From Agarophyton chilense (Eukaryota > Rhodophyta > Florideophyceae > Gracilariales > Gracilariaceae): DNA of 64,000 nucleotides. The position numbers and the translations under genes are program-made. The notes below the pieces were generated by a model that worked only from the letters and a program-made list of their open reading frames with translations, had not been told where the DNA came from and ran no database searches. The stretch spans positions 1,550,001 to 1,614,000 of the forward strand of contig JARGXX010000138.1 in NCBI GenBank assembly GCA_030374765.1, in the 5' to 3' direction. This document shows, piece after piece, positions 21,253 through 32,782 of this stretch (positions within the stretch are counted from its first letter, which is position 1; every line of letters begins with the position of its first letter).

Positions 21253-22486
21253 AAATCGTTCCATGACAGACTACCTGATTCAAACTCGAGCAAGATATCG
21301 AAAGAACTTCAGGAAACTATGCTACTCTCACAGTTGTCTGGTCGCGCAAGTGATATTTGTATGAAAATACCCTCCTCGACAATTCAGATATATGACGGCG
21401 TTATAGCAATCGTTAATGCTCTTCATAAACGTGACGCCCTGGCCGTCGTCAGTGAAGTGTATAATGACTTTCTGGATCTACTGAACACCAAGTGTGGTTC
21501 AATACAGACCTTCAAGGACTTCGAGACACGATTCGAGGCCCAAGTTCCCATTTTCAACTCCCATACCAGCAAGTCAAAACTACCAGACGCAGTAGGTGCA
21601 TTCATGTTGATGGCTAATGCTGCCGTGGATCTGAATCAACGAATATTAGTTCTCGACGCATCTGCATCTCGTGACGAATATTTTGACGCCTCTTCTACGA
21701 CGGATGACCACCTGACCTGAAGTCTTTGTCATATTCATCCATTGCTTCACTCATTCGACAATCTGATCGGCCTAAAGGTTCAAAAAGTTCTTCGCAGCGT
21801 TCAGTACAGGATAGTTCTGCAATTACCAACTCGTATGGACGTAAGAAGTGCACTCTCAATTCTCAACAATGGAGGATCTGAAGTCCAAGAGTAAGCGTCG
21901 TATGTGCAAATAGATGAGACATTGGGCTTCTGACCACAACAAAGATGGCTCTTTGAAGACGACTTCAAATTCTTCGAAGGATAATGAAATATCAGGGATT
22001 AACAAGATCATAACGTTCCACAAGGCTCACGCTACTGGCTCAGATGGTTTAGTTCTCAATAGTTTTGGACCGTTTCTGGACGACGCGGCGCCCTACTGTG
22101 GTAATGGACTCCAAGAGTTCAAAGTAGTTCTACTATTTCTGCTTCCCGGATGGTATGGAATTTTGGATGCGCTCCCTGATGCCATAGAAGAGAAGTCCAA
22201 TTGGCAAAATGGATCAGGAGAACATGCCATTGAACCGAAGCCCATCGTTAAATCTGTCTCAATGACCACATTCTATACACCAGGAATGCCTGTCCACATC
22301 CGCCATCTAATCAAAGACGGCTCTTCGCAGTGGTTTGTTGGACGAAATGTTACTCGTCTTTGCAACATTCTTCATAAGAAACAAAATCTGTTACGACTAC
22401 CGACCAGCACAAATGCCTTAGGTTTTATTTATCTCGTTGAGCACGATTTTCATTGCTACATTCCGTACAGCTTTTTTCGGAATTGA
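21253..22486 (+). pseudogene. C2 gag and retropepsin-like protease (unusual copia-order element)
   Basis: A gag-like frame (21253-21717) has ISKELQETMLLSQLSGRASD and a CGSIQTFKDFETRFEAQVP segment, as in copia-group gag proteins. A zinc-knuckle trace ending RHWASDHNKDGSLK follows at about 21914. The protease region reads LDDAAPYCGNGLQEFK, apparently a derivative of a DDGAPYSG-type site. It then reads SSQWFVGRNVTRLCNILHKK after a VHIRHLIKDG block. There are several frame changes. The protein family is recognised by pattern only. Confidence 0.55.
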
Positions 22487-24160
22487 ATTCCGATTTTGTC
22501 CCCTCTAACCAAGCACTATTCTGTGCAACTGTCCTTATTCCTGAGACAATGGACAGCACCATCCCTTCCTGGTCTCAGAAGAAGGCTATTGTAGACAAAG
22601 TTCACAAACACGTTTGTGGACCCTCTTTTTACCCGGATATGAAGCTGTTACTTGATCGTAACAATCTTTGGGATAACGATGTACGGAAGTATCTGTGTGA
22701 TGTGCTAAAAACATGTCCCAGTCGCCTTGTCACTTCAGAATCGAAGCAACCCAAGAAAGACTCTTTGAGCTCACTGTCAAGGGATTTTGCCTCGTTCGTT
22801 TGCGTTGATCATTTTTTTCTGGATGAAGAGATAGTGTTCCATGCAATTGATACTGTTTCGCCTTGCTCGGTTGGCAATGTGGTGCCAGATACAACCATGT
22901 CCTCCGCAACTGTGCCATTTGATTCTCAGTGGATTTCGCCCTTCTGGCCTCCAGGACAGGTATTGGATGATCCATCCTTCAAGACTGTAGAGTTTGAGAA
23001 ATCTATTTCTGGATATGGCGATGATACAGGACCGTTACCTCCCAGACGCCAGAACACAAGTGTCATTGAGTCAAAGCAACGTATTATCCGTAACATTTAT
23101 TTACGTCTCAAACATTCGAATTCTACAATGGATGCTTTGAATCCTTCCCTGCTTGTACAGGAATTCCTACGCATCTCGAATGACTTATACTGAAACAACC
23201 TGATGTCTGCGCATGGACTAGCCAAAGGCTGCACCAGACCTCTCGTGTCCAGCACCTCTCTCGACACGTTCCTGAAGATATTGTCCACGCCCAGAAAGAG
23301 CTCCATGCTAGCCGTCAGCTCTCACTAATTCTCCGCCCAAAGTCTTTAGCCGATTTGGCGGTGTCTATCGGAGACAAGGTGTAAATATTGGTCAAATCAG
23401 GTAATGAAAAGCATGGGAAATGGTCAAATGCTCAACCTGTTCTTGAGTATGACCAAACCAGTCGTACTGTTACTGTTCCTGAGAGGAATGGACGCCAAGT
23501 TCGTGCTGCTGTAAAAGACATACGTCTTGCGCTTGAAGACAACTCCCTTTCAAATTATGTACAGGAATCTATCGATGAACTCGATTAACAACTGCAACTG
23601 AACATTGACATTGAGCTTGTTTCTTCTGATGACAATCAAGTTCTAGATCGGACCCTTCCGGACCCCGTCGTATTAGATGCAGATTTTCCCAGCCCCCTTC
23701 AAAATCATGGCACTTTTTCATATACAAATCTTCCCTTGATGCCTAATGTCGGTGACATCATTTAAGTTTATTGGCCATTAGATGACAAATACTACCCAGG
23801 GACAGTAGTGAGCCATATTGAAGATGGAAACCGGTATCAAATCAACAATGAAGATGGAGAACAGGAAACAATTTATCTCCAAGATGAGACCCGGAGAGGT
23901 GCTCCAGGGTTGGGTTTGGATGCAGTGAACTTGTATGAGATTCAATTATCTCCCGGATTGGAACTCACTAGCCATGAGAAGGATGATGTAAAGCAATAAT
24001 TTGAGAAGTCTCAGCATAAAGATTTTTTGGCCAACTATGCTCAAGTTCTAGCTGCCTATGTCATACACAACGCGTATTCAAAAGAAGAGATTTCACTAAA
24101 GAGAACAGTGAAGGAAGTTCATGTCTTAAAGATTCCACGCGATCACGATGTTCGATAGTA
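22487..24160 (+). pseudogene. C2 integrase with Tudor-like C-terminal domain, truncated at RT entry
   Basis: A 230-codon integrase frame (to 23190) has a possible zinc module (VDKVHKHVCG, then YLCDVLKTCPS). The catalytic candidates are FVCVDHFFLD, FDSQWISPFWPPGQVLDD and VIESKQRIIRNIYLRLKHSN, the last with the likely glutamate. Downstream, VYWPLDDKYYPGTVVSHIED and IYLQDETRRGAPG (23760-23910) resemble a Tudor/SH3-like reader fold seen in some copia polyproteins. The sequence ends at VKEVHVLKIPRDHDVR, which resembles the RT entry of copia elements; the RT itself is missing. Confidence 0.55.
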
Positions 24161-24163
24161 AGA

Positions 24164-24657
24164 AAACGGGATTATGGGGATCGCAGGTTTCCGTACTTAG
24201 GAAGTACAGAAGGGGGCGGCGTCGGGGAATTCTAATGGACTTGAACAGCTTGACCAGGAGACATGAGTGATGGCGCGGAAGCCGGAGGAGCAGCACCAGC
24301 CATCTGGTTGGCGGTGTGGAGCGCATGCGGCGACGCTGCAGCGTCCTGAGTTTGCGGACTCGCATTGGTTTCCATCTCTTGTGAGGGTGTGATCGAAGCA
24401 GCGGATCTTCCAAAGGTTTGGTTGTTGAAGTACGAAGCAGTAGAGAGTTTTTGAATAACTCTGGAAGAAGGGAATGCGGGTGACTTTGTTCTTGCCAGGG
24501 TGCATTTGTAGTTACCGTTGGAGTAGGGCACTGGGAGGAGAAGCTCAAATGAAAGAAGAAAAAAGAGGGGTTCGAAACGTAGTGCGCCGTGCTGAACAGA
24601 CACTCAGATGTCCCTCAGGAATTCGTTCAGAGATCGGGCACTTCTCTGAATTTAGGC
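24164..24657. other. 3' flank of the tyrosine recombinase; no firm gene
   Basis: The minus strand has a 123-codon frame (24603-24232) rich in Ala, Pro, Ser and Gln. It has no recognisable domain and lies in a different frame from the recombinase. It may be the 3' untranslated region or a spacer. Confidence 0.35.
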
Positions 24658-25287
24658 CTGCTGATCAGTAGGGATTCCGAGATTCACGATCTTTGACTTT
24701 CCATTGTCGAGGTAGTAGCGCAAGGAGTTCAACGAATTCAAGCGCCCATTGATTGCAATTTGCTCTACTGGACATCATCTGATGTAGTCTTCTTTGGCCT
24801 TTCCGATTCGGGCGGAGTGCGTGGTAAAATTTGTGTGGCACATCCTGTATGATGATGCCGTGCTCTTCAGGGCTTCTTCGTAGGTGTTGTATCGCAATTT
24901 TGAAGCGTAATGAATCTGTGACGGGTTTGGTAAGCCATAAAAGGTAGGAAACTTAATGAAATCCGCGTCACGAATGGGAACAAACTGCAAGCGGCCCGTT
25001 TTCCTTAACGTTTTCGCATCAAAAATGTCTACCCCTGCTATTTGAGGTTCAAAAGCGGATAGCCGGACGTCTCCTAGGAGTGCAGTTCGTTCACACTTTA
25101 ACTTGAGTGCCTCGGATACGCGAAGGTAGGCTCCGTACGAGATAAATAAAACGGGGGCAGCCTCCCAGTGGTCCCGGTTCATCATCGACCATGAGAACGC
25201 CATGGTCATTTGTTTCGAAAGCGGTGCAGAAGAATAAGTTGGTTTTATGTGCTTCCATCCGGACAAGCACCTTCGTAACAGTGATAG
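24658..25287 (-). pseudogene. tyrosine recombinase, catalytic half (split gene)
   Basis: The minus strand reads LSGWKHIKPTYSSAPLSKQM, then AYLRVSEALKLK with the first catalytic arginine (about 25130-25110). TTHSARIGKAKE carries the H-x-x-R box (about 24822-24800), and NSLRYYLDNGKSK the tyrosine nucleophile (about 24720). One TGA stop (about 24775) interrupts the frame between boxes two and three. The frame closes near 24658. This is the signature of phage-type integrases used by Crypton and DIRS elements. The N-terminal half lies at 30030-30619 beyond the inserted copia element C3. No reverse transcriptase of DIRS type is nearby, so Crypton-like or domesticated is more likely than DIRS. Confidence 0.75.
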
Positions 25288-25554
25288 TGTCAGAAATAAT
25301 CAGATAATCCGACCGTGAGTGAGTGAACTCTGTTGAAACTCACTCTGACGCAATGCTATTACTTGGCACTTGGAGTTATGGACAAGTAATATTACGTAGA
25401 TGATAAGTAATAAGTAGATAATTTAACTCTCCTACAATATCCTGTTTGGGAAACATTTATCCGCTATAAAACGCGCCGTGAACGAGCCTTCCTAGATGTC
25501 GTCCGGTTAGCTCTCTTGCTCACTCCACGACATCCGCGCCCATTAGCGCTTACA
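25288..25554 (+). repeat. 5' LTR of C3
   Basis: 267 bp, TGTCAGAAATAATC to GCGCTTACA, with a TATA box TATAAAAC at 25465-25472. The following GGTTTTTGGGCC may be part of the primer site. Confidence 0.9.
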
Positions 25555-25659
25555 GGTTTTTGGGCCTATGGCAAGACGCAACACTTTGTAAGAAATTAAT
25601 CCCTAGTAACTTCTGACGTACTTTCTATTCTACTCTTTTTTTGTATTCTTCAAGAAGAA

Positions 25660-26518
25660 ATGGACCCGGATCGTGTGAAAACTAAGCCTCTTTGTGACTT
25701 GGACGACTGTGTTACTTGGAAAATAAGAATCGAGGACGCATGCGAAGCTAAGAATCTTGATAACGTCTTATGAAGGCAGCCAAACCCGTATTCTGATGAC
25801 GAAAAGAAGAAACAATTTATTGAAGACCAGAAAAAGGCTAGTGGTATCAGTGTTGCTGCGCTCTCAAACGAAAAACTGCGTATCGTCCAAACCGATGTAT
25901 GAAAGCCGTATGACATGCTTGTGAAACTTGACGCTCGTTTCGACTCATCAACGACAGCGTCTTGCATTGGAACTATGTGTGAACTTGTATCCACCAAGTA
26001 CAATAACATTCACGACCGGCTTGGGGCCCATATAGATCGCATGCGAAGCATGATGTCCAAAATGGAAGCCACCAACATGTCACTTTCCGAACAATTGCAA
26101 ATTGGTCTCTTAGTTGCATCAATTGAAGCCCCCGAACTGTCCGCAGTGTGTGCTGCAATCAAGACGCTCTGTGACGACCAAACAACATGGGAAACTATTA
26201 CGACACGCCTGTTGGACGAACATAGGACTCTACGACTCAGACACCCCGAAAGAGCCAACCCAACACACTCGTCTGAAGTTCAATGTGCTATTTGTCACCG
26301 TTCTGGTCACGAAACCGGAAAAGCTGGCTTGATCCTACAAATCCCGACAATCGTCTTGGAATTAAACTGAACGGGAAAACAAGAAGGAAGCAGAACAAAG
26401 GTGGCAAAGACGTAGCAAATAAGAAGAACAAGGACAAACAGAACAACGATAAGAACGTCAATGAAATGAGAGCAGCTGTTGCTCGCGGCAACGTCGTGCG
26501 CACACCGAAACTGGAATA
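25660..26518 (+). pseudogene. C3 gag
   Basis: Starts at ATG 25660 (MDPDRVKTKPLCDLDD). Two in-frame stops occur before 25915. The core KYNNIHDRLGAHIDRM and SEQLQIGLLVASIEAPEL matches copia gag of the UBN2 type. A zinc knuckle begins CAICHRSGHETGK (about 26283-26322). There the frame slips by one base, and WLDPTNPDNRL continues in the next frame to a Lys/Asn-rich tail. Gag would bind and package element RNA. Confidence 0.75.
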
Positions 26519-26522
26519 GTGA

Positions 26523-28192
26523 ATGTTGGATTCCGGCACAGCGACCCATATGACTCCTGATCTGGACTATTTAGAACAAACGCGAACCTGCAATGTCAAT
26601 ATCGCTCTTGGTGATGACTCAATAGTCAAGGCTAGCGATGAAGGCACAGGTACGGTGAAGTGGAACCATGGTGAACAAAATACAACTGTGCAACTCACTC
26701 GTACACTAGGGTCGGCAAGCTTGTCAATGAACCTGCTATCAATCCCCGTACTCACCTCCCATGATCTAGCTGTCCTTTTTATGCCTGAGCATGCGTACAT
26801 AAAAGACCTAAGGGACAAGTTCGGAATCATTGGTACTGCACCAAAACGGAACGATGGTCTCTACTACATTTGTCCTCAGACTACTTGAAAGCAGACGTGG
26901 ACGATTAACAATCCACTTTCATATAAGGCAATGATGGCATCAGTGCGGAGTGTCCATCAAACCTCGCATGACTCACACACATGCACGAAGGAAAATTTGA
27001 AGGCAGAAGAAACGATACTGGACTTTCGTGGGAACCCTACAACCACCAAGGAGGCACGAGAAGGGTCAGAACTTATTCCACCCAGGAAGGTAACTCAAGC
27101 TGATGTCGACACCTGGCATCTCCGCCTTGGCCATATATGTCCTAAGAAGAAAACCCGTCAAATGCTACTGAAGGGTATGCTTCCATTGAAACCAATAATC
27201 AAACATGAATGCGAACCTTGCATTAGCGGCAAGTTTCGACAGTCATTTAGAGGCTCATTGAGTGCTCTTACCCCCGGAATTCTTCATGCGGATGTTTCAC
27301 CTCTCGAGACAGCTTCGTTGGATGGATACAAATGCTTCTTGGCCGTAGTTGAAGCTATGTCGCGTTTTTGTACGTGTTTCCCATGCGCACGAAAGGCCAA
27401 GCATCTGAGCGACTTTGAAAACTAAAGCCCTACTTCGAACGTCAGACAAGACATCCAATCATCACTCTGCACACCGACGGGGGCGGAGAATTCTTTAAAG
27501 CGGCCGACTTATTCAGGGCGGAAGGAATTGAAGTGAATGATACAACAGCCTACACTCCGGCCTCAAATGGACTTGTCGAGCGAGGACATGGAGCCCTTCA
27601 CGGTGCAATTCGGGCGTGCCTGAAAGAAGCTAACCTACCTATGCTGTACTGGCCGGAAGCTTTGAAGCATGTGGTGAGCTGCAAAAATGCAAAAACTCAT
27701 TTATCGACGAATGAAGTACCTTTCAAAGCATTATTTAAATCAGATCCTAATTACGTGAAGCACGCTCGTCCTTTTAAGTGCAAGGCACTAGGGATGGTGG
27801 GAAACCCAAAAGCCAGACACAAGCTCGAACCTCGCCTACATTCTAGCGTAAATTTTGGACATCTCCGCGGCGGGCTTTACCAAATTCTATTGAACAATCG
27901 TCGCCTCAAACCGAAACATGTCACATTCTACGAGTCAACGTTTCCTGGGCTACCGTCTCAAACGTCAACTGGCTCGCTCCCAACTCCGAACGCCGGAACC
28001 GATGGATCTGTTAGCAACGACGAGGTCTCTCTCCATGACACACCTGACCTTGGTGATGCTGGAAACAATCATGATGAATTTTTTGACCCTTTGGAACACA
28101 TACCAGATAAGCCTTCCGACTTTGATGGCGAAAAGTATCCTGATGATTACCAAGAACCTAAAAACTGTAGTGCTGCACGTCTGCTACCATAA
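26523..28192 (+). pseudogene. C3 protease and integrase
   Basis: The protease begins MLDSGTATHMTPD with D-S-G at the copia active site. The pre-integrase zinc module is WHLRLGHICPKKKTR with CEPCISGK (27110-27235). The integrase core shows HADVSPLETAS, TLHTDGGGEFF and NGLVERGHGALH as the D, D and E positions. A frame change occurs near 27420, then 27533-28192 is open. The C-terminal part holds a FGHLRGGLYQILLNNRR segment and an acidic linker leading to RT. Confidence 0.78.
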
Positions 28193-29758
28193 AAAATCAG
28201 CACCTCCGACGAACCTACACTTGAAACTTCATTGAAGTCGGTAGAGTCAGAGTAATGGAATAACGCTATCAAGGAAGAATTAAACACACTTCAACGCAAC
28301 GGAACATATGTTGATACAACCGCGCCTCAAACCGAACGACCGCTTCCAAGTGGTTTAATTCTACGCCTCAAGCGGAATGAAGACGGAAAGCTATCACGCT
28401 TCAAAGCGCGACTGGTGGCCAGAGGGAACCTTCAGACCTCCGAAGACAGTTCAAACCACTACTCACCGGTGCTTCCCTTCTATTTTTTTGTGTTTCTACT
28501 CACTTTAGGCCTTCATTACGATTGGATACGGTATCATATTGATATCAAGGCAGCTCTTCTGCATGCACCATTGCCGCCAGGATTTGACATATGGATTCGA
28601 TTACCAAATATACTGGAAATTCCGGAAGCCAATGGACGCACCGTTAAACTCCGTAAATCTCTCTAAGGAATAAGGCAAACCCCAAAGCTGTGGTTTCGAT
28701 ATCTGTCTAGATATTAACTATCTCAAGGCCTCACTCAACTCCATTCCTGTGAGTGTATATTTCAACTGAAGCAAGGCATCAATTGAGTCTTCGCATTAAT
28801 ATATGTCGACGATATTGTACTCTTTGGACACAGTCAAATGGTTAGCAACCTAAACCAAAATTTTGATAACTATTTTCAGGTTCAAGACCTTGGAGAAGCC
28901 TTATTGTACCTCGGAGTATCTATTAAACGGTTTCAAGACGGACTCATGCTGCACCAGAGACCACTGGCGGAGAAACTGTTATGTGATGGTCGTATGGAAA
29001 ATTGTAAGGTGACAAAGCATCCTTTACCGCTCGGTCACGTTCTTTACGAGCCTCGCTTAGATTTAAGTGAGCCCGACGCCGCAAGAATGAAAGGAGTTCT
29101 CCATCGGTCAATCTTAGGATTACTTTTGTTTTTGAGTACTCGCACAAGGCCTGAATTGGCGACCTCTGTGTCCCTACTTGGCAAGTTCAGCTCATCTCCC
29201 AATCCTACTCACTGGAAAAAGATGAGGTACGTCCTCCGATATTTGAAAGGAACATTACAGTATGGATTGACTTTTTGTCGATCCAAGGTATTAACGGCGT
29301 ATTGCGATTCTGACTGGGGAAGTGACACAGAGAACCGGAAATCAAGAAGTGGCTACGTTTTGTACCTTGCACAAACGCCATTTTGCCGGAAATTTAGAGT
29401 ACAGACTACGGTCGCTCTTTCAACCCCTGAAGCTGAATTTCATGCTCTTGTGGAAGGCGTTAAGGAAGTTCTGTGGATACGGGACATCATGGAAGTGATG
29501 GGTTTATAATTTGAGCATCCAAAAGATATATAACAGGACAATCTCGATTCTATCTCATGGTGTTATGAAGATGGCAGACTGCGCAAAGTACGTCACATTC
29601 GGCTGATGTATCACTTCGTGAAGGAAGCTGTGTCGCTCGGAAAAATATCTGTCGCCTACATACCTTCAGATGAAAATGTGGCCGACTGTTTCACCAAAGC
29701 GTTAACAGGTACTGAGTTTGAAAAACATCGCAAAACCCTACAAGTAATCATTGAGGGG
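28193..29758 (+). pseudogene. C3 reverse transcriptase and RNase H
   Basis: The RT entry reads EWNNAIKEELNTLQRNGTY, then RFKARLVARGN and DIKAALLHAPLPP. The catalytic box at about 28800-28820 is YVDDIVLFG. RNase H follows with LTAYCDSDWGSDTENRKSRS and STPEAEFHALVEGVKEVLWI, carrying the acidic residues. The tail has SVAYIPSDENVADCFTKAL, the copia end motif. Breaks occur near 28190-28240 and 28665-28840, each with a stop or frame change. Activity is unlikely but the catalytic residues survive. Confidence 0.8.
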
Positions 29759-30029
29759 GAGGGGGTGTCAAAGATAATCAGATAATCCGACCGTGAGTGA
29801 GTGAACGCTGTTGTAACTCACTCTGACGCAATGCTATTACTTGACACTTGGAGTTATGGACAGGTAATATTACGTAGATGATAAGTAATAAGTAGATAAT
29901 TTAACTCTCCTACAATATCCTGTTTGGGAAACATTTATCTATAAAAGGCGCCGTGAACGAGCCTTCCTAGGTGTCGTCCGGTTAGCTCTCTTACTCACTC
30001 CAAGACATCCGCGCACATTAGCGCTAACA
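29751..30029 (+). repeat. polypurine tract and 3' LTR of C3
   Basis: TTGAGGGGGAGGGGG (29751-29765) sits directly before the LTR (29766-30029) and fits the plus-strand primer. The LTR carries TATAAAAGG at 29940-29948. Confidence 0.9.
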
Positions 30030-30619
30030 GATAGGTCTTGTTTCAAAGATGAAAGCATTTACAGTAACATGCAAATTAAGTTTGCCATTTCCTGTCGCTT
30101 TCTTGGCCTGGGAGCTTTCATAAACTGTTCCTGTACGTATATAGAGATTGGGTGGTCGAAACTAATTTTTTCCTTGCCGTCTTTGTGAATAGAATCCAGA
30201 AATCTATTGAGCGCAGTAGGATACTTGTGCTGTGTTGACGGATTGATTGTCGTGGCTACGAGCGGATTTTCTTCAAAAAAATGATACCCGCGAAAAAGAA
30301 ACGAACAATCTGCGGTGGCTTTGATGAATAGTGCGGTACCAAGAGAACTTAATGAGGAGTAAACACCTGCACTTGAACTTGGTTGTAACGGGGGTACGAG
30401 GTTCACATGCTGAGCTTTGTTGTCAAGGAGTTTCGTTCTCGGTGAAAAGCACGTTAAATAGGGATTAATTACGTAGGAACGCAACATGGACGAAACAGAT
30501 GGAGATAACGTCGTTTCTGATCGGTTTATGAGCAGAATAAAGGCAGCAAGAATCAAAACAACGACAAAGAAAGAGAATGGAAGCCCGAGATGACGTACCC
30601 GACTTTTCCTGGTAGCCAA
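30030..30619 (-). pseudogene. tyrosine recombinase, N-terminal core-binding half (split gene)
   Basis: The minus strand reads HKYPTALNRFLDSIHKDGKE, then SIYVQEQFMKAPRPRKRQEM and ANLICMLL. This matches the helical core-binding domain that precedes the catalytic domain in tyrosine recombinases. After one TAA the same frame continues MLSSLKQDLS up to the TSD. Removing C3 and one GATAG copy joins it in frame to LLRRCLSGWKHI on the other side. The frame's first 100 residues include a hydrophobic stretch (FFVVVLILAAFILLI) that is probably upstream sequence, as the frame opens on a non-ATG codon; the true start is not defined. Confidence 0.7.
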
Positions 30620-32515
30620 GTTGCGATCTCGAAGGAGTCGACGGCCGTATCTTTGTCTAGCTACTATCCAAATCGCTCAAAATAAATATACTTTCACGGC
30701 GCGCTCGAAATGACATAAAGGATTTGCTTCCCCTGACAGCCACCAACAATAAACCAATATCTTTAGCTCCAATTACTGCAACACTTAATCTACTTTGTTT
30801 TTGTAGAAGTATTAGATCATCTTAATATCCCGGGGACCACAACTGGAGAAACTTCAACCGAAAGAAGAAACTACTATGGCATCTTTGTTCGGTGTAATTG
30901 CAGCTTTGTTGAGATCAAGTATTCGTTGGAGAGCATTGTTATTCTCAGCCACTAGTAGCTTTTCTGCTGTACCAAAATAGTGCGTTGGCGTTTCCTCTTT
31001 TTTTTCTTCAAATGTTTCTGCGACAGGCGGCGCCAAAACGACAGTATACTGTCATGTGGGGTTTTCCAAAGCTTTGCTTTATGAAAACTGAGACTCCTGG
31101 TATTTAAACGAGAGAACCAGGTGTTGGTAATGAAGAAGATTTTCGCAGTAAGCTTGGAAGGATCTGCATGCTTTGTTCTTGGATTAATATAACAGATATG
31201 ATCTAGCTACAGAAGAACAGCAAAGATGGGCCGGATTCGTTCAGTCGTTTTTAATTGTTGCAGGGTTTTGCCAAAAACATCAAGAACGTCATAATGCATT
31301 TTTTTCTCTTCTCATTAAGAAAGTCACGGCTTCTCGGTTTGGCATTGTAAAACGTAATCTTTTTTATATTAAAATACAGCTCGAGCAAAACCAGATTTAC
31401 GCGAGACAGACTGGATAGAAGAACTTTATACTAGTACCGCTAGAGCTTGTTTTACTGCCAAATCAAGAGAGTAGTTCGTTGGAATTGCCATGGCTTTGAT
31501 ACGAAGTCAAGGTTTATTCGATCCGGATGAAAACCTTTGAAAAGAACCTTCCAACAGGAGTGATTTACATCTGATTGTTACATGTCCCATTTGAATCTTT
31601 GGAAAAGCGCGCCATACATGGAATTGTGGGTGCTGAGTCCAAATATATGATTTACTTTTTAATCTATTCACCAGTTTTTGAGAAATCTGAGTGTTTTAAG
31701 TCGAAATACGAAGAATTCAGTCCATATTTAGGGGACATTTAAAATAAAAACCATTACAGTATACAATTTTAGAGATTTTTTTTAAATGCGTAACAACGGC
31801 TCTCTATAAATTAAAATTTAGAGAAGGCAGAATTCCCGCAGTTCCCTGCTTGAATTTGTTTCGTGTCCAACCTATGTGGCAACGGAGATGAGCGCAAACT
31901 GGGACAAGTTATCAATGATGCAACCGTCCGTTTGTTGATTATGTGACATTGCCCCCGCCACTGTCTCTTGTCGATGCAGTAGTAAATGTGTGTATATGTT
32001 TTGTCTCAATAGTTTCTAAATACATTAGTCTCTGCCTGTTTCAATTTGTATAACCGTGTGGTAGCGCCCGAAAATTCGATTCTACAAATTGCACCAAGGA
32101 TATCTACTAGTGGGAGTCCCGGCTGCAGACTGACCTTACTTTGAAGGTCAAACCAATCTCCAGAGATACATACATCCCTTCATTCTGACAATGCGTTTCT
32201 ACTCATCGCGAATGGCTGTACTCTGTCACTCTGTCATTGTGTTCATTTTTGGATGACCCCATGGAAGAAAGCAGCTTCATTCGTGCAAAAGCAACTCATT
32301 TTTCGCTGGGATTTGGGCTTTATTTTGTCTAGCATACAAACTCTGTATATTTTCCGAAGAGAATAACTCATTTTCAATACCTTCTCACAAATGTTCTGTA
32401 AGGTTCAATTTTTTCGGTAACCGGACTTGGACAAAAAGAGAACAACAATAAATGATGTGTAATGGAAGGACCATGCCTTCTTTTTGTAAAGACAGATTCT
32501 CTTATGTCGGTATGT
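30620..32515. other. AT-rich stretch, no gene seen
   Basis: About 1.9 kb of AT-rich sequence with frames below 60 codons. I see no LTR, splice-signal cluster or RNA gene. A 60-codon minus-strand frame at 31036-30854 has no recognisable feature. Confidence 0.5.
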
Positions 32516-32782
32516 TCAGCCTAAGCATCTTTGCCTATGCTCTTCAGCACCAGACTGCTTTATGCGCTTGGCGCACTTTGGGCAGTACGCAATACGATGT
32601 GCAAACATCATATGATCTACAAAGTCCGAATTGAATGCAATGAAGCTGCACTTTGTACAAAACTTAATTTCAGAAGTGTTATGCACTTGTTTTATATGTT
32701 CAATCAGAGACACCCTGCAGCTGTATTGTCGAAGGCAATATCCGCATTGAGGGCCCTCCTTTGCTTTGTCTTGACGAATCAT
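32516..32782 (-). CDS. small triple zinc-finger protein
   Basis: 88 codons from an ATG at 32782. Three finger-like units are visible: C13, C16, H29, H34; C42, C45, H57, H62; and C67, C70, H82, C86. The first two are C2H2 and the last is C2HC. The spacing and the order of cysteines and histidines are unlikely by chance. It could be a free-standing small protein, an exon of a longer gene, or a fragment of a transposon-encoded finger protein. I saw no partner exons nearby. Likely nucleic-acid binding. Confidence 0.5.
   Translation of the reverse strand: MIRQDKAKEGPQCGYCLRQYSCRVSLIEHIKQVHNTSEIKFCTKCSFIAFNSDFVDHMMFAHRIAYCPKCAKRIKQSGAEEHRQRCLG

Larger units (their letters stand above)
25288..30029 (+). 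mobile_element. Ty1/copia element C3, TSD GATAG
   Basis: Near-complete 4.74-kb element with LTRs 25288-25554 and 29766-30029 and identical 5-bp flanks GATAG (25283-25287, 30030-30034). By eye the LTRs differ by about a dozen substitutions and one 3-nt indel, so it is the youngest dated insertion in the window. It keeps gag, protease, integrase, RT and RNase H with a modest number of stops. It lies inside a tyrosine-recombinase gene. Confidence 0.93.
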
